Below, piece by piece: positions 1 to 11,475 of a DNA stretch of 64,000 bases (its first letter is position 1; the number at the start of each line of letters is the position of its first letter). This DNA comes from Euborellia annulipes. Lineage: Eukaryota > Arthropoda > Insecta > Dermaptera > Anisolabididae. The stretch is from positions 62,001 through 126,000 of the forward strand of contig JAKCPI010005294.1 of NCBI GenBank assembly GCA_023213315.1, given 5' to 3'. The notes under the pieces are model-generated. The model saw nothing but the letters and a program-made list of their open reading frames with translations, was not told the origin of the DNA and ran no database searches. A program made the translations under genes and the position numbers.

Positions 1-257
1 ACACAACCTATTTGAACCTATTCTCCAAGAGTGCCATAAAAATTTTATTTTTCGATCAATCGATTTTGTTAATAGTTAAAATTAAATTGAAAATTTTTAT
101 TAAATATTACAATTTTTAATTAATATTTTAAATTATTTTTTATTTTTGTTTTATCTGAGAAAATTTTTTTTTCAACTCTTGATTACGAAAGTGGATTAAT
201 AAAATTCAAAATTTTGGATAAAAATTTTCTATTTATGAGATTTTTTAAATATTTTTT

Positions 258-735
258 AACTAGCCGCGCCGCCTGCCTTCGGCGGGCTCCGCGCCTAGCC
301 GGGGGGCTTCGCCCCCTGGACCCCCCGCCAGCTGGCTCAGGCCCACCTCCTGCGGAACCTCGCCTTTTCTTAATTATGAGAAGCTTGATGTCTAGACAGG
401 GGGCTTTGCCCCCTGGACCCCCTTCGCCTTTTCTTAATTATGAAAAAAAAATTATCATTACTATTCCAATCCAGTGCCTGCTTGAGGATTTGTTTACATT
501 CATGGAATAAACAAATGAAAATAATACATAAATGTTCTCTATACATTTCCTATGGGAGAAATCGTAACTTTAAGAATTAATAACTCAAAAAGTTATAGGA
601 ATTTTGGGATGAAAATAATTTTCCTGTAATCCCGTGAAGGTCCTCTTTATGCATATAAAATTTCGTTTCAAAATTCCAACGGGAATTTGTCTAAATAGAG
701 CGTGACAGACGGACATACAGACAGACGGACGCACA
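258..735 (+). repeat. GC-rich-headed dispersed repeat, family B, copy 1
   Basis: The repeat opens with a GC-rich head (AACTAGCCGCGCCGCC, then a GGGGGGCTTCGCCCCC palindrome and C-rich tracts). An AT-rich body follows (TTAATTATGAAAA..., CCAGTGCCTGCTTGAGGATT, TTTCCTATGGGAGA). It ends in GAGCGTGACAGACGGAC and several GACGGAC/GACAGAC words. A second copy at 9415-9795 has the same blocks in the same order, so this is a mobile or amplified unit and not unique sequence. No transposase, RT or clear terminal repeats are visible. An (AT)n microsatellite follows at 751-773. Confidence 0.75.
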
Positions 736-1404
736 TAAACAAATTATATTAATATATATATATATATATATAAATTGTTTTGCAGTTTGATAAAAAAAAA
801 AAAATATATTAATATCTCACAATAACAAATTTTTATTTGTTCACTTTCGTAATTATCAACTCCCTTATTATCTATCATGTTATTAATTTTTTTTTACTTT
901 TTTTCAAATTTGTTCTTGAAAAAATTAAAAACCTAAAATTTTTCTTTTTTTTTTCTAAGTTACTGGCTGATTCTAACTACTAAATTGATCAAGAAGGGAA
1001 TAGCTAAAGCGCATTTTCCTAGCTTTTAAATTTAATTATTGAAAAATTACATATAAACGATAAATCAGAAATAAACTCTTTTTGAAATAAATTATTAAGA
1101 AAAATATTTATTTATATATTGCAATATTTCATTCATCTGGCCTTTAAAAAGACAATTTCCATACAATTTCATATTAATGGTATACATTATTTTTTTATTT
1201 TATCGTATTTAGAAGTGTTCGATCTGGAATATCTCATTTCGTTGAAATATAAAAAAAAAAAAAAAATAGGAAGTATTCTGTCAGATACAGAGAAATCAAT
1301 AGCGCATTTCTCTCTCTCTCCCTCTAAAGGGGAAAATGCGTTTAAAAATCGCCAGTGTTTGATATAATCTCCAAATATCTCAGATAAACCTTAAATATTA
1401 AAAG

Positions 1405-1540
1405 AATTTTTGAGATGGGAATTGGAGCCCCGAAATTTGGCAAGAATAGCCAGGTGTGGGCACCCATCCAGGATAGAGTAGGTGGCGCTCCTACCTGACC
1501 CCGGATCCCGTGTACTAACTACTCCACCTCTAACGACAGT
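1405..1540 (-). repeat. Probable tRNA-derived SINE head next to the dac splice acceptor
   Basis: Read on the minus strand, this stretch has an A-box-like word (GTGGAGTAGTTAGTA) and about 70 bases later a B-box-like word (GGGGCTCCAATTCCC), the spacing expected of an internal RNA polymerase III promoter. It ends about 20 bases before the acceptor of the dac exon at 1561. No poly(A) tail or target duplication was identified, so the boundaries are approximate and the call is tentative. Confidence 0.35.
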
Positions 1541-1560
1541 AACTCTCTGCTACTCGGCAG

Positions 1561-1697
1561 CTCCAGGCCCGGAAGGCCCCCGAAGAGAGCTACAGTGGGG
1601 CTGAGCATCGCAGCATCTCATCTACATCATCATCAACTGAAGAAGCATCGCATGGACAACGGTGAATACGCAGCCTACGAGAATGGACACCTCTCAG
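1561..1697 (+). CDS. dac: dachshund, internal coding exon (end of Ski/Sno/Dac domain and linker)
   Basis: Internal coding exon of the nuclear transcriptional cofactor Dachshund. It is bounded by an acceptor (CTACTCGGCAG|CTCC) and a donor (CTCTCAG|GTACCT). The first base completes a split codon, and 45 codons follow starting SRPGRPPKRATVGLSI. SRPGRPPKR is the conserved C-terminal edge of the Ski/Sno/Dac winged-helix DNA-binding domain in DACH proteins. The rest (SHLHHHQLKKHRMDNGEY, then AAYENGHLS) is a His-rich, basic linker as I recall it from arthropod Dac. The last base g joins AC of the next exon to give Asp. The exon is 137 nt. ATG and most of the DNA-binding domain are upstream of the window. 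Retinal, limb and neural roles are family knowledge, not visible here. Confidence 0.9.
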
Positions 1698-3631
1698 GTA
1701 CCTGCTACAGATCTTACTCTTTCTCTTACGTATTTGTAATACGAAAAGTTCAGGCATCTTTGATTTTGATATCTCAAATAAAATCAACTTTCTATGGCTT
1801 TTATTTCAAGCCATTGTGATCAGAGAGCATGTATATCACTTGATCTCGCCAATAAGTTGTGAAACCTCTATTCAATTTATTTAAATGTCTTTTCATAGCT
1901 CGTTGGATACGCGCATTTTCGCCATCCCTTCATCTGGCAAAAGGGGAGAGATTCGGTCATAAATTTTAACAACTAGAGTCAAATTTCTTAATTACACCAC
2001 ACTAGCTTCGGCCTGTCTGGCAATTTTCAAGACATACAACTTGAAAATGAGTCACCCTCGGGAACAACTTTCTATTTTGAATAGAAAAGTTGGCTTATTC
2101 ATTCCCTGTTTTCATAATTCACCGCGTTTTTTTTAATAAAATGTCTTTTGAAAATTAGAAAAGTATATTTAATTTGAAAGAAGCTACCTGCCCTTTTGTG
2201 GTCGGAAGAATAACAAATTAAAATAATTAACATGCGAGGCGGTGGCGTTTGTCCAAATAGAACAGACAATGGTCTCCGAAACTCACTCAATTCCACCCCC
2301 AACCCCCGAAACGAAAAGACCTGCATGATCATTAGGCGCGAAAAAACAAACTTCCTCACCGAATAATAGGAATCAACCAGCAAACGCATTAACATTACGA
2401 TGCTCAATTAAATTATGAATCAGACTAATTGGGCCAAATAATTATCTTGAATAAAGCTTTGTTGCTTTTAGCCAAACCCGGCGCCTACCTCTAATTGAGA
2501 CTAATATTCAGTTCGATTTCTTAACAGCCAAGTTGGAGTTTAGACGCTATAATCTCGATGCAATTTAATCCTTATAGAAGGTTTAATGGCCGAACACTTT
2601 TCTCGATCTAATTCAATTAACCGTTGAACAAATATTTTGTTTTTAGTAATTATTATTACGTTTATTTATGGAAAAATGCACGCAAGGACGAAATAAAATA
2701 AATTTCTTTTTATTTTATAAACTTTTAGTTGCTGCAACGTCTACTATCTGATCCTCTTGTCTTTAGTTTGCCGATATTTAATATCAAAAATACAAAATGA
2801 GTCGGTAATTCACGAGCATTTTTAAAAGACTGCATCCTTACAGGCTGATTTCGAATCTTCTTATAAAGACGTATTCTACTCATACGAGTTTTAATCTTTT
2901 CCGGGTTTATTTACATCGACAATATTCTTTTGTGATATATAATAATAGCGTCTAATTTCTCCCGCTTTATTATCTAAAATATTTATAAATATTTAAAAAT
3001 TCTTTTAACACAAAAGACAGGAAATTTTCACTTTATCATAATTTTTTTCTGCTTATTATAAATAATCTCGAAATAATCGATTTTTTTCTTTTAGTATATG
3101 TTGTATGTACATGAATAAAAAAAAAAATCGTTTATATAGGAGGGAAAAAATTCCAGCTCAAACTCGCTTATCTTTCTAATAAAACGGGTTTTATTGCCAA
3201 ATATAGGAAAATAGAGATCACGGATATAAAATAAAACGTAACTTCCTTTACCTTTAACTCACTGAGTTAACAGGAGGTATTTTTTTTAAAGATAACTATT
3301 TATTTTTGTCACTTATTCTCAAGGATCTTATTAAGATGAAAAAAAAAGCTTATAAATTTGTTTGTTCTTACTTGCAAGTTAGAAAAGCCAAATAACCAAC
3401 TCGCTAATTGCCCTTCAAAGCGAACACCTTTGACGCTGCTATTCCTTTCGTAGAAAATAATAATAAATACTAATTATTTAACATTTCAATTGGGCAATGT
3501 AACTGATTTTCCGTTATTTATTCTTTATTTTTTTTTGCCATTTATTTCTTATTCCAGACTTTAAAACTTAATTTTAGTCCTTAATGATTTTTTTTCAAAC
3601 TACTTTCGTCCATTTAAATTGCATTCATAAA

Positions 3632-3656
3632 TGATATATATATATATATATATATA
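3632..3656. repeat. (AT)n microsatellite
   Basis: About 24 bases of uninterrupted AT dinucleotide. It lies in otherwise unique AT-rich intron sequence. Confidence 0.9.
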
Positions 3657-3819
3657 AAGCGTTAGCCACTGACTTCCGTTTTATGTGCCTGTTTACCACT
3701 CACTCATGCTGATTGGCCAGAGACAGAAGAAGTGCAGTCATTGAGGGAAATTTAAAACTTTAAATCAGAGAGGGAAATTTAAAATTTTCAAACAGTAAGC
3801 GAGAATAAATTTCATGTAT

Positions 3820-3885
3820 TTTGCTCCCCGAAGGCGAGCAAGGGGGTCCAGGGGGCGCCGCCAAAGGCGAGATTTCTGGGTCGGC
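3820..3885 (-). repeat. Fragment of the family B GC-rich head
   Basis: GCGAGCAAGGGGGTCCAGGG and GCGCCGCCAAAGGCGAG are the reverse of the CCTGGACCCCC and CGCCTTCGGCG words that open family B at 258 and 9415. The body of the repeat is not recognisable here, so it is either truncated or an independent relic of the head. Confidence 0.45.
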
Positions 3886-4614
3886 AGCTCTAATTTAAAA
3901 GGCAAAAATATCAAAAAAAAAAATTTTAAATCATTCATCATTCTTTTGGAAAATGTTTAATTTAAAATTTCATTATTGTATAATTTTACCTTAACAATGA
4001 GAGAAAAATTCCTTTCTAGCATTTAATTAAATTCGGCTGCTATACATGTGTAGGTAGGCAACACTCCAAACAGAACGATCGATAGTTTCCCCTCTCATCC
4101 GTGTCTGTTAAGATATCTGATTCAAAGCTTAGTAATGGTAACCCAGTAACAGTAAACCACATAATCAACACATGTTAATATTATTCATAAACAGCCAATG
4201 AAAATTTAAAGTTGCTAATTTATTAAACTAAAATAAAATGCAGCATTTCCCCCTTCTCTCGGATTGATTTAAGCCAGTTCCTTCACTATCTTTTCCAAAC
4301 AAACATTCCAGCCATCAAAAAAACTTGAACCGTTGGTAATTTTGTCATCTCAACCAGTAGGTAGGCCTATGTAAAAATAAATTTAATAAAAAGCATTGCA
4401 TTTGCCATTAAAGCTAAAAACATAATATTTTAAAAATCATATTGTCATAAAAAGAGAGATTTATGCAAATGAAATATTAAAAATTTTAGCAATGTTCAAC
4501 TTGTTATTTAAATTTTCTTATTTTCAAATGAAAATTCAAATTTTATTATTAAGTGAAATTTAAACTGGTAATCGTGGGCTCTAGTCGAGACATGATTTAA
4601 TAAAGCAAATTAAA

Positions 4615-4804
4615 TTAAAAACACAAGGTTAGATCCTGAAATATATTATAAATATATAACAAATAATTATTTATTAGTATACACACTTTATATATCTTGT
4701 ATTTGAATTATTTCTGAAAATGTCACCCACAAAATGTGTTTATAAATTAAATTTACTAATAAATAATATATTGAAGGGGGGGGGATATAGCCTTGTGTTT
4801 TTAA
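4615..4804. mobile_element. MITE, about 190 bp, TIR AAAAACACAAGG
   Basis: The ends are inverted repeats: TTAAAAACACAAGGTTAGAT on the left and the reverse complement of ATATAGCCTTGTGTTTTTAA on the right, about 20 bases with few mismatches. The interior is AT-rich and non-coding, with a short G-run near the right end. The size and ends fit a non-autonomous DNA transposon. The superfamily cannot be told because the flanks are too AT-rich to read a target duplication. Confidence 0.65.
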
Positions 4805-5316
4805 TGTGCTTGGAATTTTGATATCGATAGTAACGAAATCGTCGAATGTTGGAAAAATTATCTACTCTACGAAAGAGAGAAATGATTGAAAAAAATAAAT
4901 TAAATCAGTTCTTTAGTCTTTATCGTATTTGCTATTTACAAATTTTTCATCGAGATGGTAAAAATGGCTCTCGACTTTATGCCAATCTTTTGTTAATTAA
5001 AAGAAAATTTTTTTCATCATTCGTATATAATTTTTCCACTGTTAAAACTAAGATACTTCGTTAATATTGATATTATAATTTTATTCGTATCACTTTATTC
5101 AGTCAGAAAAACTACAAAATTTTATAAAACTCAGTCAGGAATCCCTCCTCGGGAGGCAAAGAATAAAAAAATTAATTTAAGATAATTAAAATAGAAACTT
5201 AAACAGTATCCGCATAAAGCTTTTGATCTTACTAATTGTATAAATTTATCAACGCTAAATCTTTCTCTTTTTATGACAATAGAAGGATCATTTAAGAATG
5301 AGAATCTTTGTTCGTG

Positions 5317-5344
5317 CAACTGGCAACTGGCAACTGGCAACTGG
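5317..5344. repeat. Four tandem copies of a CAACTGG heptamer
   Basis: CAACTGG is repeated exactly four times in 28 bases, followed by CTGCCTGCTG. It is a small minisatellite. Confidence 0.9.
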
Positions 5345-5795
5345 CTGCCTGCTGCTAAAGCCCAGGGCCTACTATTAATTACTCACCTTCAGTTTGAGCA
5401 GTACAAACAAAGTCCCTACAAGTGTTATCATGCGATATTAATACATATCACAAGATCAATAGACTCTTGTTTTATGTTTAACTATGCTCGTAATAACGTG
5501 CATACACGAACAGGCCCGCACATACCCTGGGCAACAATTATTCATGTACAAACATTTTACTAAATCATTATTTTCTCGTTAAAGATAAGGGGCATTGCTC
5601 GCGATTTTTCTGCCAGCTTATCGTGAAGGAAAGGATCGATTTGAAACCTCTGTCACAAGGCCATTCTCCAGGAACATACAAAATTTAATCTAATAATATA
5701 GCAAACGTTTTTTTTTTAATTATTTCATTGGTCGGTTGCTCGATCCCACCGCTATCCAGAAATTCTAAGAAAAATCTTGATAGTAAAAATGGCTT

Positions 5796-6220
5796 ACTTT
5801 ACTGAAGTACATTTTAAGCTTTTTCTAATTTCTCAAAATTGGCTCTAACGATTTTGATTAAAATTTAAAAATCTTTTATTTTTTAGATGCTCTTTAAAAA
5901 TCAGTATCAGTAAAATTTTTCTTGAAAATTGTTTGAATTACACTTAACTTAAACTACACTTACTGATTTACTTTTTCAGTTTTTTTTTCGAATTTCTCAA
6001 AATTCACGGGAACAATTTGGATTAAAATTTTTGCTCACTAAATCGTTTGAAGCACAGTTTACTCTTGTACTTCATAGGAAAGATAGGAGAAATGTTTGCC
6101 AGCTCAGCGCCAGCTATGAAACGCAAATGTATCTCGACACAAAAAATCTGGTGTGACAAGCACAGTACACAACTTTCGACTACCAAAGGTAATGTTGTGT
6201 GACCAGTCACATCATATTTT
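5796..6220 (+). repeat. Family A dispersed repeat, 5'-truncated copy
   Basis: It shares ordered blocks with the fuller copies at 8192-9298 and 31340-32288: ACTGAAGTAC, TCTCAAAATTGGCTCTAACG, TTTTTTAGATGCTCTTTAAA, TTCATAGGAAAGATAGGAGA. It ends in the family's terminal hairpin, AAATCTGGTGTGACAAGCAC paired with GTGACCAGTCACATCATATT. The 5' third is missing. A 62-codon minus-strand ORF here is a product of the repeat and not a gene. Confidence 0.8.
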
Positions 6221-8191
6221 TTAAAATTTAATTATAATTGATATAAAATTCTTTTTTTTCTATGGAGTGATATAATTTTTTACATAAACAATTAAATACA
6301 CTTTTTCCTCTTGAATCTATTATTCGGCTAATTAAATGTTTCTTCGAAGAGGCCAAGTTGGTTTGTTTTCCATTTGTAGATGTTGAGATTATAAGGGATG
6401 AGGGCGGGAGGCTGACGTGGCTCTCAGCGGGGTTTCTCTCTGCTCCTGGCCAGGGTGCGACGTCCCTAGGGACTCTACTTGGTCACTTACTTTGCTTCAA
6501 TTTGTTGTGATTGTTGTGTTGTTCTCCCCTGATAAGGTGAGACTATTTCCCTATTCACATATATTATATAATTATACACTGACAAAATTCATCTGGCAGC
6601 CCTCGTGTCGCCACCCCCTCCTCACTAATTATTGTCTTCACGACACGTTAGGCTTAAATCATTTTAAATTGCATTCGAGCTCGACAATTCCCTCTCTGCA
6701 AATATTAATCCTGTTCTTAATTAAGTTTGTGGCTCTCTATCAGTCTTTTTTCGTACATGCAAGATAACTCTATCAACTTAATAAAAAAAAAAATATGGAA
6801 AATAGGATAGGTCAAGACAAAGAAGTTTCGATCAATAGAATCACGTAAATATGCAAATTTTCAATCTCAAAGAAATTTCTTTTATTTACGTATATACGTA
6901 TAGGCTATGAATGAAATTTTGTATATTTAAAAGAAAAACAAATTGTCGTAATTTATTATTATTATTTTTCAATAAATTAAATTATTTTCAAATTATGCAA
7001 AAAAAAAAAAAGAAATGAAATTAATTCTAACAAGTGGATGAAACCAGCATTCAATTATAGAAAATAAAAATACAGTACATCAGACCCTCATTTTTTGAGC
7101 ATAATTTCATTGGCGTTATCTAATTACAAGCCAAGTAAAATGACCTGTTTATATTCGTCCTTATCTCCATAGAAATTGCTATTTTCAGCATTTTTTGATC
7201 AAATTTCAAACAGATATTTGAGGCCGAAATATTCAATTTGAACTGAATTAATTCGTTAATAGGGTTATTTTTACAGATAATTCAATTAAAAACATTCAAA
7301 TTTTATTGTAGTTATTAAAGGACTTCAAATTCGATTGTACGAATACAAGAAATATTTTCATTTTTTCCTTACTATAACGTTTGTGTTATTAAATAAAGCC
7401 CGTAACTTGCAGTGGCTATTATTTCATTAAATGTAACCGAATACGGAATCGAATTCATGTGAGATTCCAAAAGCACAGATTCCATTTATAATAAGGAGAT
7501 CATTAATTAGAGAAGATAAATTATAAATAGGAATTCTATTAAGGATAATATGTTGCTTTTATTAGCGACCGAATATGCAGAGGCCCAGCATCCAGGGCAA
7601 TTAAAAGATAACGTATCGTCTGGACCAATTTTCCAAGGTCCCAACAAAGAGGTGAGAAATTGACTACATTCCTAATGGAGAAAACACAAATTGTTAATTC
7701 ATTGCCATTTGAATGGTCTGATTGATATCGAATTAATTGGGAGCTACTTCATTTTGTGAGTCGGAATTTTGTATTTTAAAAAGAAAAAGTAATAATGCTT
7801 ATAAATACCGTGTAAATTAAATGCTCTGTTCCTTAAAATTAATAAAGAGGATCAAATAAAATGTTACTCTTCAAAAAATTTAAAATTTGAAACCACCAAT
7901 TATCTGATAAACGAATGGCATTTTCTTATCCTTCTTCGACTTAGTTCACTGCGGGATCGGCACCCCTGAATTTTTCTTTTCAATCAATTTCATATTTCTC
8001 ACATTGGACTTGATTTTCTCGGTCTTTGTGCCAATTTCACAAGTCTGTTTCAAATATTTGATTTAAATTTTTTGCCTTTCTTTATAAAGCAAAAAAAAAA
8101 AGAAGCAAAAAATGTGTGTTTATCGGGTTGCCTAATTTTGAAATTATAATTTGCTTTGCATTTGCTGGTACCCAGCTCAAATATGCACTTT

Positions 8192-9298
8192 TACTTTCTC
8201 TTACACATATATATATATATATATATATATACCTATATATATTACTTTCTCGTACCCTATATATGTAATATGAAGAGAGAGAAAGTATTGCAATCATGTC
8301 AAAAATTCGATGACGAGATTTTGATGGATATACCTGGTACATATTTTGAGGTCCCCTGAGTCCAAAAAAGTGGGTCCCGCAAATAGGTCTGTCTGTGTGT
8401 ATGTGTCTGCCTGTGTGTCTGTGTGTAACATTTTAAGCATGAAGGAATTGAGCTACTAGATTGAAATTTTATATTTAAGGTAGATACCCTCGCGGACACT
8501 CAAAATAAGCTTATGAACAAAATCTGCCAAAAAGTACTACTGAAGTACTTTTTAAGTTTTTTCTCAAAATTGGCTCTAACAATTTTGATTAAAATTCATA
8601 AATCAATTATTTTTTAGATCCTCTTTAAAATGTATATTCCCATTTTGCCCTGAGAATTGTTTGAACTACACTTTACTTTACTGTACTACTTACTAGTATT
8701 TCAGATTTTTTTCCAATTCTTATGAAATTTTGTATTTATTTAGGTTTCTCTATTATGTATATGAGATTAAAATTTTGAAAAATAACCATAGTTTAATTCA
8801 AGCAGTCGACATTTAAAATGCAAGTTTGAAACTAAGGTGCTAGGGGTGGTCCAGATATTACAGTAACGCGTTAGGGGGGGGGGTCTGGACAAAACGTTAC
8901 TAATTGAGACATAGGGGACCCGGGGGTTTCTCTAAATATGACAATCACAATTCAAAGTTGAATTTATAAATCCTGAGTTTGAAAAGATTCGCAAAAAAAG
9001 GTAATTTTACCAAATTTTACAATTCCATCCTTTTCAAACAAGGCTCTACCTAGTTAATTTTTATAATTTATCTTTAAGGAACAACTAATTATTGCGATAT
9101 CATGCCGGGTTGGGTAGTTCTATGTTGTGACATAATATTTGTAGGGGGTGTGTTTGTATGTGACTAACTGCGACAGGGGGGAGGGGGACTAGAATATCGT
9201 CAACGACACAAAAATATCTGGTGTGACAAGAAAAGTAGACAACTTTCGATTACCGAGGTAAGTTGTGTGCTGTGCGACCAGTCACACCAGATTTTTTA
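8192..9298 (+). repeat. Family A dispersed repeat, near full-length, with internal insertion
   Basis: It begins with TACTTTCTCTTACAC and an (AT)n tract, then a second start TACTTTCTCGTACCC...GAGAGAGAAAGTA. Next come TTGCAATCATGTCAAAAATT, GGTCCCCTGAGTCCAAAAAA, a TG-rich tract, and the ordered body blocks. It closes at about 9208-9298 with the hairpin ATCTGGTGTGAC...GTGCGACCAGTCACACCAGAT. Between about 8850 and 9200 a block not found in the other copies (two G-runs, AACGCGTTAGG) replaces the expected GGAAACTAAATATATCTCGA, so a second element probably inserted there. There is no coding capacity. Confidence 0.85.
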
Positions 9299-9414
9299 TT
9301 TCTTCAAAGCAATTTTGCCCAGAAATCAATCCATTCTTTGTGAAGGTCATTTGGGTTGCCTATCTTCCAGTAATCAAACCATAAAGGATTTAATCTTTCG
9401 TTTTATTTAAAATT

Positions 9415-9795
9415 AACTAGCCCCGCGGGCTTCCCCCCCCCCCTGGACCCCCCCCCCCGCCTCGCCTGCGCCGGACCCTCGCCTATTCGTAATCATGAAA
9501 AAACTTAACTTATTATTACTATTCCAGTCCAGTCCAGTGCCTGCTTGAGGATTTGTTTACATTCATAGAATACACAAATGGAAAGAATACATAAATATTT
9601 CTCTATACATTTCCTATGGGAGATATTGTAACTTTAGAAATTAATAAGTAAAATTTATAGAAATTTCGGGAAAAAATTAATTCTCCTGTAATCCCTAAAA
9701 GGTGCTCTTTAAGAATGATAAAAAATTCGGTTTCTAAAATTCCGACGGGAATCTGCCTAAATAGAGCGTGACAGTCAGACTGACGGACAGACGGA
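9415..9795 (+). repeat. Family B dispersed repeat, copy 2
   Basis: It has the same order as copy 1 at 258: AACTAG, a C-rich head with CTGGACCCCC, GTAATCATGAAAA, CCAGTGCCTGCTTGAGGATT, CATTTCCTATGGGAGA, and the GAGCGTGACAG...GACGGACAGACGGA tail. The head is shorter than in copy 1. No ORF is shared between the two copies. Confidence 0.8.
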
Positions 9796-9986
9796 TTTAT
9801 ATAAACACATAAAAACATAAGCAATAAATCAGTTTACTTATTACAATAAAAATTTTAAATTAAATAATGATACGGTGCGTTTTAAATCAGCTCACCAGAG
9901 TACAAAAGACTACCAATAAAATTTTATTGAGGAAAGGGAAATTATTTTATTTACGAAAGATTATTAGCTGTTATAATTTAAAGTCC

Positions 9987-10023
9987 TGAAGATGAATGAA
10001 TGGCTACATATCGAAACGTTAGG
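9987..10023 (+). ncRNA. CTGAAGA...CGAAACG hairpin motif, copy 1 (weak stem)
   Basis: It reads CTGAAGATGAATG, then loop, then CATATCGAAACGTT. The flanking words CTGAAGA and CGAAACG match the other copies, but the stem between them is short and imperfect. Its identity depends on the rest of the family. See the finding on hammerhead-like cores. Confidence 0.4.
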
Positions 10024-10872
10024 AAAATATGTTCTATTCAATAGCTAAAAAGTGAGTAAAATAAATATTAACAATTTGCATTTTTATATTGTTAACTGCG
10101 CAAGAGTTATCTTCATTAAATCAGCGTTGACTTTTATCTCTCGTTTCAATCTTAATTTTTTTTTAAATTACAGGTTTGAAAATCTAATGTTTTTAAAAAT
10201 ATTTTACTTTTATAAAATTAGAAAAAAATATATAGCCTATATATTAAGTAAGATTAGTTTCTTTATTTAGATTTTAGTTCCTTATTTAAAAGTAAATTAA
10301 TTTTCAAAGTCATAAAATTTAGTATTACCATAATGGCAATTACTCTTTCATTAATTAACTGATTAAAGTTCAATTTTAGAATATTTATCATATAAATAAC
10401 TAAACTCTAAATAATCATTCCACAACCTAATTGTCTTTCCGATGATTTAAATTTTCTTTTCTAAATTCGTTATATATAGGCTATGAAAAATTTGAAAAAT
10501 TGCCGCCATGGTGTTAAAAATGAAATTGGTCTTGGTTGAAAATTCTTTAAAAGAAAAAAATTATTGTAAATTTTATATAGCCTATAATAATTTATTAAAA
10601 AAAAAATAAAAATATTTTTCAAAGTATATTTGAGCATTTGAGGCTTCCTTTTAAAACTATGCATTACGACAAGTTACACAACAGACATGTAAATATTACT
10701 AACTTTTATGATTTTTTGATATTTTATGAAATTTTTATAATATTCTATCTGAAAAATATAAAAAGTTACAAATTTTTTTACAAACAAATCACTTGACATT
10801 ATTCAAAACATTTTTGAAAGGAGCATCAAGTGGCCAAAAAGACTTAAAAAAATTTAGTAAATTATTTTAAAG

Positions 10873-10876
10873 AATT

Positions 10877-10907
<31 letters not shown>

Positions 10908-10912
10908 TTTGA
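10873..10912. repeat. (ATTT)n microsatellite
   Basis: About nine ATTT units in a row. On the minus strand this reads (AAAT)n, a common LINE tail, but no LINE body was recognised beside it. Confidence 0.9.
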
Positions 10913-11236
10913 ATTAAATATAGCAGTAATAGAATGTATGCAAAATGAATTTTTTACCAATTTCATTAATAAGATAATGTCTTTTATTTCCCATGTTTTC
11001 ATATATCTACACGCCGTAAATAAATTTCTATGGGTCTGACTTTAGAACCCACTTTAAAATTTTACTTATTCAAAGGATGGTATGACTAAATTTCATATCT
11101 ATTTGAATATTTCACTTTAGATTTAAAATAATAAATAAAAAACATTTAATTAAATTTTTATCTAATTATAGATTAAATAAATAACACTACAGACTCAACA
11201 ACTTACTTAGTTGAGTTAATTCATCTGAAACTTAAC

Positions 11237-11417
11237 CAGTGGCGGATCCAGACGAGTTTCTCGGGGGGGGGGGGAGGGGTTAATCTGGTGTGGCTGGTCG
11301 CACAGCACACAAGTTTTTCTTATAATCGGTAATTCAAAGTTGCATTCTGTAGTTGTTTACCAGAATAGGGAAGGTAATCCCCTTTACCCCCCCCCCCCCC
11401 TCTTATATCCGCCCTTG
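11237..11417. mobile_element. hAT-type MITE, 181 bp, 8-bp target duplication
   Basis: The terminal inverted repeats are CAGTGGCGGATCCAG and CAAGGGCGGATATAAG (right end reversed). It is flanked by AACTTAAC (11229-11236) and AACTTAAT (11418-11425), an 8-bp duplication with one mismatch. CAGTGGC-type ends with 8-bp duplications are typical of hAT elements. G-runs and C-runs lie just inside each end. The interior contains AATCTGGTGTGGCTGG, resembling the family A terminal hairpin. There is no coding capacity. Confidence 0.8.
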
Positions 11418-11446
11418 AACTTAATTGAATTAGTTTGTGTCATAGC

Positions 11447-11475
11447 TCTGAAGATGATGTGTTAACGTCGAAATG
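11447..11475 (+). ncRNA. CTGAAGA...CGAAATG hairpin motif, copy 2
   Basis: CTGAAGATGATG, loop, CGTCGAAATG: a short GATG/CGTC stem lies between CTGAAGA and GAAAT. AAAATAAAAT follows about 15 bases downstream. It sits between the arms of the foldback at 11140-11560. Confidence 0.5.

Noticed and set aside
6417..6767. 116-codon ORF on +
   Set aside because: No recognised motif and no splice or promoter context; treated as a chance ORF in a slightly GC-richer stretch.
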